A stretch of DNA of 6,816 nucleotides from Deltaproteobacteria bacterium (GCA_016193385.1 JACPSF010000210.1:1707-8522); one strand, 5' to 3'; counted from the stretch's first letter, positions 1 through 5,321 are shown. Made by a program: numbers and translations. Notes: a model not told the origin generated them from the letters alone.

Positions 1-48
1 CAGGTGCCGAAATACTGGCGTTACTTGGGCCGAGTGATATTTGGCTTT
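1..48 (-). repeat. Stray copy of the activator gene's 3' end (remnant)
   Basis: This stretch matches 1420-1467 at 44 of 48 positions, and all four differences are transitions. Read on the minus strand it encodes LKPNITRPK and a TAA stop at 23-21, against KKLNITRPK and TAA at the end of the sigma-54 activator. Two of the three differences inside codons are synonymous (Arg CGG/CGA, Ile ATC/ATT), which suggests this was once a coding tail. The match continues to the window edge and stops at 48/49, 29 bases past the protease stop. It is most likely the remnant of a second activator copy left by a tandem duplication with a period of about 1419 bases. No activator body precedes it. Confidence 0.75.
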
Positions 49-76
49 AGTTGATTGGACTTGTCGAAGAGTGCTA

Positions 77-625
77 CTAGGAGGAGCCTGATGGACACGC
101 AGGCCGCGCTGCCCTAGAGCGACTCGTATCGACCACGAAACCGCCGTTCAGAACGTTACGGCCAAGCAAGAAGGGGTAGGTCATTTCCGAGCGGTCTTTC
201 AGAGTCGCCCGTGTACGGAGGAGTCTTGGGCCTAGACAGATACCTATCTCGACCACAGGCCTTTCCTCGATCCCCATCGAAGTCCGTACTTGACGCCATC
301 CAACGACCGGAAGTTGAAGCCGCAAGTCTCCATACCCGTTTCCGAGCTTGAAGTCAGCCAGGTTGTTCCGCACGGTGACATTCCTGGCATCGAGCGCGGA
401 CATTTCCGCTCCCGTGTCGATCCGGGCTGGAAGGCTGATGCCCCACGGAACGAGGACGACATCCTCAACTTCCCCGATCATGATCTTTTGTGACTCTCTT
501 CCCGTTGAAAACGGAATCTCCACATCTTCGAGCGCCTCCGTTTGGTGGGAGTCTCCTGCGGCAGCGCTCGGCAGAGCCGCTAAGGAAAGAACCAGAAAGA
601 GCCTTAAAGCCACACTCTTGCGCAT
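77..625 (-). CDS. Exported retropepsin-like aspartic peptidase ('ATP-dependent zinc protease', RimB-like family)
   Basis: A 182-residue protein. It opens with a signal peptide (MRK, hydrophobic core at residues 5-20, likely cleavage near AAA-GD at 21-24), so it should act in the periplasm. Residues 67-80 read ARIDTGAEMSALDA, the hallmark D-T-G motif of this family, with Asp70 the presumed catalytic aspartate. The second conserved block is YPFLLGRNVL at 150-159, followed by FVVDTSRS. The family is historically called ATP-dependent zinc protease, but its fold and DTG motif are those of single-domain aspartic peptidases. Length is typical for an exported member. The start is fixed by the signal peptide, yet no good Shine-Dalgarno is adjacent: GGGAGAG lies about 17 bases upstream. 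The last 12 residues (RAARPACPSGSS) look unlike the family end and lie beside the activator-tail remnant, so the 3' end may have been rearranged. Substrate is unknown. Its position after two lipoproteins suggests an envelope role. Confidence 0.82.
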   Translation of the reverse strand: MRKSVALRLFLVLSLAALPSAAAGDSHQTEALEDVEIPFSTGRESQKIMIGEVEDVVLVPWGISLPARIDTGAEMSALDARNVTVRNNLADFKLGNGYGDLRLQLPVVGWRQVRTSMGIEERPVVEIGICLGPRLLRTRATLKDRSEMTYPFLLGRNVLNGGFVVDTSRSRAARPACPSGSS

Positions 626-632
626 AAAAAAT

Positions 633-661
633 AGGATATCTCTCCCAACATCCTAAGTCAA
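633..661 (-). promoter_or_regulatory. Candidate sigma-70 promoter of the protease gene
   Basis: On the minus strand TTGACT (661-656), a 17-base spacer and TATCCT (638-633) lie just before the ATG at 625. Transcription from it would start within a few bases of the ATG and give an almost leaderless message, which would fit the missing Shine-Dalgarno. The same stretch contains TAGGAT/ATCCTA arms (632-637, 650-655) that could form a weak hairpin. The -10 box matches only 4 of 6 positions, so this is tentative. I found no sigma-54 site here, unlike at the three neighbouring genes. Confidence 0.35.
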
Positions 662-771
662 CAGTGTGATTTCTTCTCGGTAAGCCCCCGCTTCCAAGGA
701 ATCAGGTTTTAAGGGAGAGAAGTCGAGGGGGGTTGCTTTCTCCGTCCAAGTGCCATCTACCCCTGGACCTC

Positions 772-948
772 TCAGTGATCGAGGGAGCGCCAGGGCCGCC
801 ACAAGTCCATATCCTGCCACTCCAACCACTTCTGGATACTGTCTTCCTCTTCTTCCTGTTCGACTACCGGAGCGCTGAGCGTCGCACAGCTTGACGCCAC
901 AAACATGATAAGGAGAAGTGCGGCCAAGATTCCATTCCAGGGCTTCAT
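772..948 (-). CDS. Small lipoprotein, paralogue of the gene at 1098-1238
   Basis: A 58-residue predicted lipoprotein: MKPWNGILAALLLIMF followed by the lipobox VASSC, with Cys21 as the lipidated residue. The mature part is 38 residues. It has a conserved ATLSAP start, an acidic run (EQEEEEDS) and a Trp-rich end (WLEW...LWRPWRSLDH). Residues 1-27 match the neighbouring lipoprotein at 23 of 27 positions, and the C-terminal halves differ completely. The frame is open up to an ATG at 1002, but that lies inside the sigma-54 promoter, so an upstream start is excluded. ATG 948 aligns with the paralogue's start and has AAAGGAA about 9 bases upstream. ATG 957 (MKAMKPW) is possible but too close to that site. 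The family is unknown to me. The protein is probably membrane-anchored in the envelope, with sorting undetermined. Confidence 0.75.
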   Translation of the reverse strand: MKPWNGILAALLLIMFVASSCATLSAPVVEQEEEEDSIQKWLEWQDMDLWRPWRSLDH

Positions 949-980
949 CGCTTTCATTTCCTTTCTTCCATTTGCCGTAT

Positions 981-999
981 GAGCAACCGTTGTGCCAAA
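981..999 (-). promoter_or_regulatory. Sigma-54 (-24/-12) promoter of the 58-residue lipoprotein
   Basis: The minus strand reads TTTGGCACAACGGTTGCTC from 999 to 981. GG lies at 996-995 and GC at 984-983 with exactly 10 bases between, as sigma-54 requires; the consensus is TGGCAC-N5-TTGCW. The predicted start is near 971, 23 bases before the ATG at 948. The same arrangement occurs before the paralogous gene, so promoter and gene were duplicated together. Confidence 0.85.
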
Positions 1000-1047
1000 C
1001 AACGATATCTAAGCGTCAATTTTCAACAGATGTCTCGACAAAGAGCC

Positions 1048-1075
1048 GTGGAGGGAGGTTGTTTCCTCCCTCCAC
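1048..1075 (-). terminator. 11-bp perfect hairpin after the 46-residue lipoprotein gene
   Basis: Arms GTGGAGGGAGG (1048-1058) and CCTCCCTCCAC (1065-1075) pair perfectly around a 6-base loop. On the minus strand the hairpin starts 22 bases after the lipoprotein stop and is followed by GGCTCTTTGTC, a poor T-tract. It could be a terminator separating the two lipoprotein units. Its centre is also about 91 bases upstream of the next sigma-54 start, so it could serve as an enhancer site. Confidence 0.6.
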
Positions 1076-1097
1076 TTAACCCGTAAGCATGGGCATC

Positions 1098-1238
1098 TCA
1101 GTCACCCCCATACGGAAACATCTCGTTAATATGCTCTTCCTCCTCTTCGGTCAGCCGCGGAGCACTGAGAGTCGCGCAGCTCGACGCTACAAACATGGTG
1201 AGAAGGAGTGCCGCCAGTATTCTTTTCCAGGTCTTCAT
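1098..1238 (-). CDS. 46-residue lipoprotein, shorter paralogue of the gene at 772-948
   Basis: A 46-residue gene small enough for routine gene calling to miss. It reads MKTWKRILAALLLTMF, lipobox VASSC (Cys21), then ATLSAPRLT, five glutamates and HINEMFPYGGD. The mature peptide has 26 residues. The start has a strong Shine-Dalgarno (AAGGAGGTG, 7 bases before the ATG) and lies 43 bases downstream of a predicted sigma-54 transcription start. Conservation with the neighbouring copy covers the signal peptide, the lipobox, ATLSAP and the glutamate run, while the C-terminal ends differ in sequence and length. This pattern is expected of a real, exported and diverging gene pair. Function unknown. The placement between a sigma-54 activator and a periplasmic protease suggests an induced envelope component. 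Confidence 0.8.
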   Translation of the reverse strand: MKTWKRILAALLLTMFVASSCATLSAPRLTEEEEEHINEMFPYGGD

Positions 1239-1290
1239 TGGATTTCACCTCCTTTCTTCCCAGATTTCATCTCCCTTCACTTTCTTGTAT

Positions 1291-1309
1291 TGGCAATCGC
1301 CGTGCCAAA
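1291..1309 (-). promoter_or_regulatory. Sigma-54 (-24/-12) promoter of the 46-residue lipoprotein
   Basis: The minus strand reads TTTGGCACGGCGATTGCCA from 1309 to 1291. GG (1306-1305) and GC (1294-1293) are separated by exactly 10 bases, and TTGGCACG-N4-TTGC is nearly perfect consensus. The predicted start is near 1281, giving a 43-base leader. The element is clearly related to the promoter at 981-999. Confidence 0.88.
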
Positions 1310-1310
1310 C

Positions 1311-1322
1311 GACATCGATGTC
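1311..1322. promoter_or_regulatory. 12-bp perfect palindrome next to a sigma-54 promoter
   Basis: GACATCGATGTC is a perfect palindrome two bases upstream of the -24 region. The matching position before the sister lipoprotein retains only GATATC (1004-1009). It could be an operator that blocks RNA polymerase binding. No factor can be named. Confidence 0.35.
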
Positions 1323-1369
1323 TAGAAAACACTCTAAGCAGCGAGAATCAGAGCAGTTACAGATTGCTG

Positions 1370-1385
1370 CTTTCCGTAAGGAAAG
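1370..1385. promoter_or_regulatory. Inverted repeat about 97 bp upstream of the 46-residue lipoprotein's start
   Basis: CTTTCC-GTAA-GGAAAG is a perfect 6+4+6 dyad. It lies between the activator stop (1440) and the lipoprotein promoter, centred about 97 bases upstream of the predicted transcription start. That distance is typical of enhancer sites for sigma-54 activators. No T-tract follows on the minus strand, which argues against a terminator for the activator gene. Confidence 0.4.
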
Positions 1386-1419
1386 GATTGTGACGGAAGA
1401 AAGCGCGCCGGCTTATTGG

Positions 1420-1467
1420 CAGGTGCCGAAATATTGGCGTTACTTGGGTCGAGTAATATTTAGCTTT
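1420..1467 (-). repeat. Activator gene 3' end, repeat partner of 1-48
   Basis: This copy covers the last nine codons of the activator (KLNITRPK region), the TAA at 1442-1440 and 20 bases beyond it. The match with 1-48 ends close to 1469/1470, where the activator's helix-turn-helix appears to have been deleted. One recombination history may therefore explain both the repeat and the deletion. Confidence 0.75.
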
Positions 1468-3455
1468 TTCACCTTGAGAATGTGGTCGCGCTCGGCCTCC
1501 TCCAGCGTGTTCGCGCCATGGGGTGCCGGCTCCGCTGGCGGCTTCAATTCATCCAAGGAAACCCGGAGGTCGGGACCACGCGAGAGGATCACCGCACGTT
1601 CGATGATGTTTTCAAGTTCGCGAATGTTCCCGGGCCAGTGATACTTCCCGAAGGTGGCCATGACATCAACAGGGACCGAGCGGATCTCCTTTTTCCTGAG
1701 GCGGGAATACTTCTGCACAAAATACCGAACCAGTGAGGGAATGTCCTCTGGACGTTCCCGTAATGGGGGTATCAAGATGGGAATTACATTCAACCGATAA
1801 TAGAGATCGCTGCGGAACCGCTTCTCCGCAACCATCCGGTGCAGATCGGCGTTTGTGGCAGCGACAAGACGGGCATTGACGCGGATGGTCTTCGTGCTGC
1901 CCAGCCGCTCGAATTCTTGTTCCTGAAGCACCCGCAGCAGCTTGGGTTGCAGTTCCAGCGGAATATCGCCCACCTCGTCGAGAAACAGCGTTCCCCGATG
2001 CGCCAGCTCGAAGCGTCCAATTTTCTGAGCGATGGCGCCGGTAAAAGCACCCTTCTCATGACCAAACAATTCGCTCTCCAGCAGACCCGTAGGGATGGCC
2101 GCGCAGTTCACTTTCACCAAAGGGTGGTCGACACGCGAGCTGAGGTGATGAACCGCTCGGGCGATGAGTTCTTTCCCGGTGCCCGTTTCTCCCAGAATGA
2201 GCACTGTGGAGTCCGTCGGCGCAACGGTCTCAACCTGTCTCAGCACCCGCTTCAGCGCGCGGCTTTCGCCGATGATCTCCTCAAAATTGTGTTCGGTGCG
2301 GATCTCTTCCTGAAGATAGAGCCTTTGCTCCGCCAGGCGGTCCCTGGATTCGGTCACTTCACGATGTTCCAAGGCATTCTCAACAGCTATGGCCACCTGG
2401 CTCGCCACTTGGGTAAGAAAATCCACATCATCCTGAGTAAAGACAGGATCCCCCATTCTGCCGAGGCTCAAAACCCCGAGCCCCCGATTGCGGCTGATGA
2501 GCGGCATCATGCAGATGGACCTGAAACCTTCGGCCTCGGCCAGGCAATGTAGATGCAAAGGAATGGACTGAGCTATTTCGCGAGCGTTGCCCACCAAGGG
2601 CTCACCCGTGCGGAAGACCCGACCGGCAGGCGACGTCTCCATCGGTATCAGGGATTCTTCTTGGAGAAATCCCTTGCTTCCTGGAAAGTCCAGTGCGTAA
2701 ACCCGCATCTGATTGCTCTCCGAATCCGGCAAGTACACGGCAACACTATCACATTGCATGACCTGGCGAATGCTCGCCGCGATGGCTTGCAGGAGCTGAT
2801 GCAGATCCAGGTTGGAGACCACAGTGTTGTTAAGCCCGATCAGTAGCCGTAGGCGGTCGCGCTCGTGCTTCAACTGAGCCTGCAAGGCTTGGGATTCCTG
2901 GTGGCGCAGAGCATTATCCACGGCGACGGCGACCTGTCTCGCGACCTGCTCCATGAATCCAAGATCTGTCTGTTCGTAGGCTTGCTGATGGACACGTCCC
3001 AAGATAATGGCCCCGAGACATCGGTGTACCGTCGTCAACGGCAAACAGCAGCAGGACTTGATGCCATTTTCCCGTAAAATTTGGATCGAACATGGAAAGC
3101 GAGTCTCTTGCCCAACATCTCCAATAAGGATCGGCTGCTGGTTCTGCCATACCCATCCCGATAGCGATTCGCCGACGGGTAATTCATCACCAACGAATGT
3201 CCCGACGGGCGACGAGGTCTCCAAAATCTGCTTACGCATTACGTTCCGTTCCGAATCGTGGAGACGGACACTCAGGTAATCAAATTGAAGAACATGACCG
3301 AGCCGTTGCGCAAGGCCGTGGAATAACTGGGATATGTCGCGATGGGAGGCGATCGACTCCGATACCGCGAGCAGCGTCTCATACTTCGCGGCCACGTGCT
3401 TCAGAAACTCGTGGCCGGGGCTGATGCCACTGGAGTTATCTTTACTGGCGTTCAT
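1440..3455 (-). CDS. Sigma-54-dependent activator, GAF-GAF-AAA+, lacking its DNA-binding domain
   Basis: A 671-residue enhancer-binding protein of FhlA-like layout. It has GAF1 at about 23-183, GAF2 at about 202-362, a charged coiled-coil-like linker at about 363-389, and a sigma-54 AAA+ ATPase from about 391 to 640. Walker A is GETGTGKE (422-429), the sigma-54 contact loop GAFTGA (469-474), Walker B LFLDEVGD (490-497) and the arginine-finger region RFRSDLYYR (546-554). [18 protein letters not shown] (607-624) closes the AAA+ part. The C-terminus is abnormal: family members end [12 protein letters not shown], then about 30-40 residues of Fis-type helix-turn-helix, then MKKL-ITRP. Here HILKV runs directly into KKLNITRPK, so the recognition helices are missing in frame. 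The frame is open to an ATG at 3680, but a sigma-54 promoter at 3504-3488 lies inside that extension. I therefore start at ATG 3455, although its Shine-Dalgarno is weak. GAF1 contains C122, a CCC run (135-137) and C146, but the signal is unknown. Confidence 0.88.
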   Translation of the reverse strand: MNASKDNSSGISPGHEFLKHVAAKYETLLAVSESIASHRDISQLFHGLAQRLGHVLQFDYLSVRLHDSERNVMRKQILETSSPVGTFVGDELPVGESLSGWVWQNQQPILIGDVGQETRFPCSIQILRENGIKSCCCLPLTTVHRCLGAIILGRVHQQAYEQTDLGFMEQVARQVAVAVDNALRHQESQALQAQLKHERDRLRLLIGLNNTVVSNLDLHQLLQAIAASIRQVMQCDSVAVYLPDSESNQMRVYALDFPGSKGFLQEESLIPMETSPAGRVFRTGEPLVGNAREIAQSIPLHLHCLAEAEGFRSICMMPLISRNRGLGVLSLGRMGDPVFTQDDVDFLTQVASQVAIAVENALEHREVTESRDRLAEQRLYLQEEIRTEHNFEEIIGESRALKRVLRQVETVAPTDSTVLILGETGTGKELIARAVHHLSSRVDHPLVKVNCAAIPTGLLESELFGHEKGAFTGAIAQKIGRFELAHRGTLFLDEVGDIPLELQPKLLRVLQEQEFERLGSTKTIRVNARLVAATNADLHRMVAEKRFRSDLYYRLNVIPILIPPLRERPEDIPSLVRYFVQKYSRLRKKEIRSVPVDVMATFGKYHWPGNIRELENIIERAVILSRGPDLRVSLDELKPPAEPAPHGANTLEEAERDHILKVKKLNITRPK

Positions 3456-3487
3456 CTGGTGAATTTTCGATTCTGGAAATTTTCTCC

Positions 3488-3504
3488 AGCAAGTAACGTG
3501 CCAG
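3488..3504 (-). promoter_or_regulatory. Sigma-54 (-24/-12) promoter of the activator gene
   Basis: The minus strand reads CTGGCACGTTACTTGCT from 3504 to 3488, essentially the consensus YTGGCACG-N4-TTGCW. GG (3502-3501) and GC (3490-3489) are 10 bases apart. The predicted start is near 3477, 22 bases before the ATG at 3455. A sigma-54 activator gene under its own class of promoter implies positive feedback or control by another sigma-54 activator. Confidence 0.88.
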
Positions 3505-3559
3505 TCCCGCACCTCGCGGTCCAAAGACAAAAAACCAAAATAGGCCGTTACGTGTAGCG

Positions 3560-3575
3560 GTTCTTTCCCAAGAAC
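3560..3575. promoter_or_regulatory. Inverted repeat about 91 bp upstream of the activator's start
   Basis: GTTCTT-TCCC-AAGAAC is a perfect 6+4+6 dyad centred about 91 bases upstream of the predicted sigma-54 transcription start at 3477. It has the same arm and loop lengths as the dyad at 1370-1385, though the arm sequences differ. It is a candidate enhancer site for a sigma-54 activator. Confidence 0.4.
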
Positions 3576-3732
3576 GCGAAGAATACGTGATCGAAATCGC
3601 AAGTATGCGAGCGCTATCGAGCGCGGCAGCCCACGCTGTTCGGCGCTGGAGATTATCGCCATCTTTGGGCGCGAAGACATTCAGCAGATGCCACTGACTG
3701 ATTACCAGACCAGAGAGACATTCGGGGGGTTT

Positions 3733-3745
3733 TTGGCGGCGCCAA
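3733..3745. promoter_or_regulatory. 13-bp palindrome TTGGCG-G-CGCCAA
   Basis: A perfect inverted repeat with a one-base centre in the divergent intergenic region, about 17 bases upstream of the candidate -35 box of the rightward operon. It is too compact to be a hairpin terminator and looks like a dimeric protein-binding site. No factor can be assigned. Confidence 0.3.
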
Positions 3746-3761
3746 TAGCAGGCTGTCAGGG

Positions 3762-3790
3762 TTGACTGGAAGCCCTGAGGCAGTTAATGT
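3762..3790 (+). promoter_or_regulatory. Candidate sigma-70 promoter of the toxin-antitoxin/suf operon
   Basis: TTGACT (3762-3767) and, after 17 bases, TAATGT (3785-3790). The -35 is good but the -10 matches only 3 of 6, so the exact -10 is uncertain. It lies 35 bases before the antitoxin ATG. It is the only promoter-like element I see upstream of the four rightward genes. Confidence 0.3.
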
Positions 3791-3804
3791 AGTGATGTTA
3801 CTAC
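3789..3804. promoter_or_regulatory. Candidate antitoxin operator
   Basis: GTAGT-GATGTT-ACTAC is an inverted repeat overlapping the expected -10/+1 region just upstream of the antitoxin's ribosome-binding site. Phd/YefM-type antitoxins, alone or bound to their toxin, normally repress their own operon by binding such dyads, so this is the most likely autoregulatory site. Confidence 0.45.
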
Positions 3805-3825
3805 TCTGAAACAGGAGGGCCTCAA

Positions 3826-4110
3826 ATGCGTATGGGGTTAAGAGAGGCGAACCAGCATTTCTCGAAGGCGATCAAGGCGGTGAAGGCTGGAAAGGAAGTG
3901 GTTTTGACTGAGCGCGGAAAACCGATTGCAGTGATCAAACCTCTGGAGCGGGAGGAAAACGTGGACGCGGTGATCCGGCGATTGGAGGCGGAGGGGATAC
4001 TACGATGCGGTCCGAAGAGCGGAAAGCCCATGCCCGTCTGGCGGTCGCCCGCTCGTGTCAAAGGTAAGCCCATCTCCGGGACTATTAGCGAGGAGCGGGA
4101 CGAGCGGTGA
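3826..4110 (+). CDS. Type II antitoxin, Phd/YefM (prevent-host-death) family
   Basis: A 94-residue antitoxin expected to neutralise the toxin encoded next to it and to repress the operon. The N-terminal part is typical of Phd/YefM: GLREANQHFSKAIKAV (residues 4-19), then KAGKEVVLTERGKPIAVIKPL (20-40). This forms the dimeric DNA-binding domain. Residues 45-94, with LEAEGIL and the basic segment RVKGKPISGTI ending in EERDER, form the flexible tail that normally wraps the PIN-domain toxin. The start is well supported: AGGAGG at 3813-3818, 7 bases before the ATG. A second ATG two codons later is possible but worse spaced. The stop overlaps the toxin's GTG start. By its toxin partner it could be named vapB, though its fold is Phd-like rather than AbrB-like. 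Confidence 0.9.
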   Translation: MRMGLREANQHFSKAIKAVKAGKEVVLTERGKPIAVIKPLEREENVDAVIRRLEAEGILRCGPKSGKPMPVWRSPARVKGKPISGTISEERDER

Positions 4111-4538
4111 CATTGGCCTACTTTGACACGAGCGTCTTGGTCAAGAATTACGTGCAAGAGGTGGGATCGGCGCGCGCCCGCGCGCTTCTTCGAGATCATT
4201 CGTTTCTTTCGTCTTCTATCACTCCCATCGAGCTGATGTCTGCCCTAATGAGACGGAAATCCAAAGGGGAATTAGAAGCACGAGACCTGCCAAGAATCTT
4301 AGCGCGCATGCGCGAGGACCGTCCCTATTGGAAGTTGGTCGATGTCGGTCCTTCCGTGCTAAGCCAGGGTGAAGAACTGATTCAAAAGACCCAAATGAGA
4401 ACTCTGGATGCTATCCATGTAGCTTCGGCGATGACGTTCCAGACTACTTCTGGAATCCGGATTCCATTCATTACGAGTGATGGCAGGCAACGTGACGCGG
4501 CTGAGCAGATGAACTTGCAGATAATCTGGATCGGTTAA
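4107..4538 (+). CDS. vapC: VapC-family toxin, PIN-domain ribonuclease
   Basis: A 143-residue PIN-domain protein, the usual VapC length. VapC toxins are Mg-dependent RNases that cut specific tRNAs or rRNA and stop translation until bound by the antitoxin. The acidic catalytic set is visible: Asp7 in YFDTSVLVKNY, Glu42 in TPIELMSAL, Asp101 in RTLDAIHVASA, and Asp125 in FITSDGRQRDAA, so it should be active. It begins with GTG at 4107, and GTGA forms a 4-base overlap with the antitoxin stop. AGGAG lies about 12 bases upstream. This arrangement gives translational coupling, as expected for a toxin-antitoxin pair. Only 12 bases separate its stop from sufC. Confidence 0.9.
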   Translation: MTLAYFDTSVLVKNYVQEVGSARARALLRDHSFLSSSITPIELMSALMRRKSKGELEARDLPRILARMREDRPYWKLVDVGPSVLSQGEELIQKTQMRTLDAIHVASAMTFQTTSGIRIPFITSDGRQRDAAEQMNLQIIWIG

Positions 4539-4550
4539 AGAGGCTTCATC

Positions 4551-5321
4551 ATGAGCCGACAGGAGCTATTACGGATCGAAAATCTCGCCGTCGAGGTGGA
4601 CCGGAGTAAGGTTCTCCACGATATCGAGCTCAGCATCAACGCCGGCGAAGCGCATGTCTTGTTCGGGCCCAACGGGTCAGGAAAGACCTCCCTGCTCATG
4701 GCCATCATGGGGGTGCCACGCTACCGGGTCACACGAGGACGGCTGCGGTTTCGCGGGGAAGACATCGTCCCGCTGGCGGCCGATGAGCGCGCCCGCCGCG
4801 GAATCGGGATGGTCTATCAACGACCCCCGACGGTGCGCGGGCTCTCCCTCGGACAGCTCGCGGAACTTTGCGCCGGCGGGAGGGATGGGGCACGGGTCGC
4901 GCAACTGGCGGAGCAACTCCATTGCTCGACCTTGCTGTCCCGCGATGTGCACGCCGGATTTTCCGGCGGCGAAATCAAAAAGGCGGAGCTCTTGCAGGTG
5001 CTGGCCCAGCGCCCGGTCCTCGCCTTGATCGATGAGCCCGATGCCGGAGTGGACCTCGATAACATCGGGCTGGTGGGCGAGGCGATCAACCGGCTCGTCG
5101 GCGAACCCGCCGCCGACGGGTCCCGGCCTGCGGCCCTGATCATTACGCACACCGGTCATATTCTCAATTTCGTTCGCGCCAGCATGGGGCACGTCCTCTA
5201 TGACGGGACGCTGGTGGCCGAAGGGGAGGTCTCGCACTTACTTGATGAAATCCGCAAGCACGGGTATGGAAAATGTCCGATTTGTCGCTCGCAAGTCCCG
5301 GCTCGCTCGGTGAGCACCTAA
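4551..5321 (+). CDS. sufC: SufC-type ABC ATPase for Fe-S cluster assembly
   Basis: A 256-residue soluble ABC ATPase. It shows Walker A GPNGSGKT (39-46), Q-loop Gln90, signature FSGGE (137-141), Walker B VLALIDEP (156-163), D-loop DAGVD (164-168) and switch His200 (ITH). The reading FSGGEIKKAELLQVLAQRP with DEPDAGVDLDNI is typical of SufC. SufC binds the SufB/SufD scaffold and drives its conformational change during cluster assembly. The scaffold gene follows directly, and no transmembrane partner is present. The C-terminus carries HGYGKCPICRSQ, a CxxC pair (Cys242, Cys245) not found in Escherichia coli SufC, possibly binding metal. That tail lies in the segment that may overlap the next gene. 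The start has a weak AAAGAGG about 7 bases upstream. Expression probably depends on transcription through the toxin-antitoxin pair. Confidence 0.92.
   Translation: MSRQELLRIENLAVEVDRSKVLHDIELSINAGEAHVLFGPNGSGKTSLLMAIMGVPRYRVTRGRLRFRGEDIVPLAADERARRGIGMVYQRPPTVRGLSLGQLAELCAGGRDGARVAQLAEQLHCSTLLSRDVHAGFSGGEIKKAELLQVLAQRPVLALIDEPDAGVDLDNIGLVGEAINRLVGEPAADGSRPAALIITHTGHILNFVRASMGHVLYDGTLVAEGEVSHLLDEIRKHGYGKCPICRSQVPARSVST

Larger units (their letters stand above)
3505..3825. other. Intergenic region between the divergent blocks
   Basis: About 320 bases without a convincing gene. The leftward reading frame stays open to 3680, but its translation resembles nothing I know and precedes the activator's promoter. 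The region contains two marked inverted repeats (3560-3575 and 3733-3745), a smaller one (GCGCT-ATCG-AGCGC at 3611-3624), and the candidate promoter and operator for the rightward operon near its right end. Confidence 0.6.

Noticed and set aside
949..1002. Longer start of the 58-residue lipoprotein at 1002
   Set aside because: That ATG is within the sigma-54 promoter, upstream of the predicted transcript start. The paralogue aligns from ATG 948.
1089..1641. Plus-strand ORFs across the 46-residue lipoprotein and activator end
   Set aside because: They run antisense through two sigma-54 promoter/gene units, and their low-complexity translations have no motifs.
1839..2552. 237-codon plus-strand ORF
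   Set aside because: It is antisense to the GAF2/AAA+ region of the activator, has no recognisable domain or ribosome site, and reflects codon bias of the real gene.
3456..3680. N-terminal extension of the activator to an ATG at 3680
   Set aside because: A near-perfect sigma-54 promoter at 3504-3488 lies inside it. The translated extension resembles no domain, and the GAF domain begins well after the ATG at 3455.
3733..3750. Possible plus-strand sigma-54 promoter before the antitoxin (TTGGCGG...AGC)
   Set aside because: GG and GC are 11 rather than 10 bases apart and the TGGCAC/TTGC blocks are missing.
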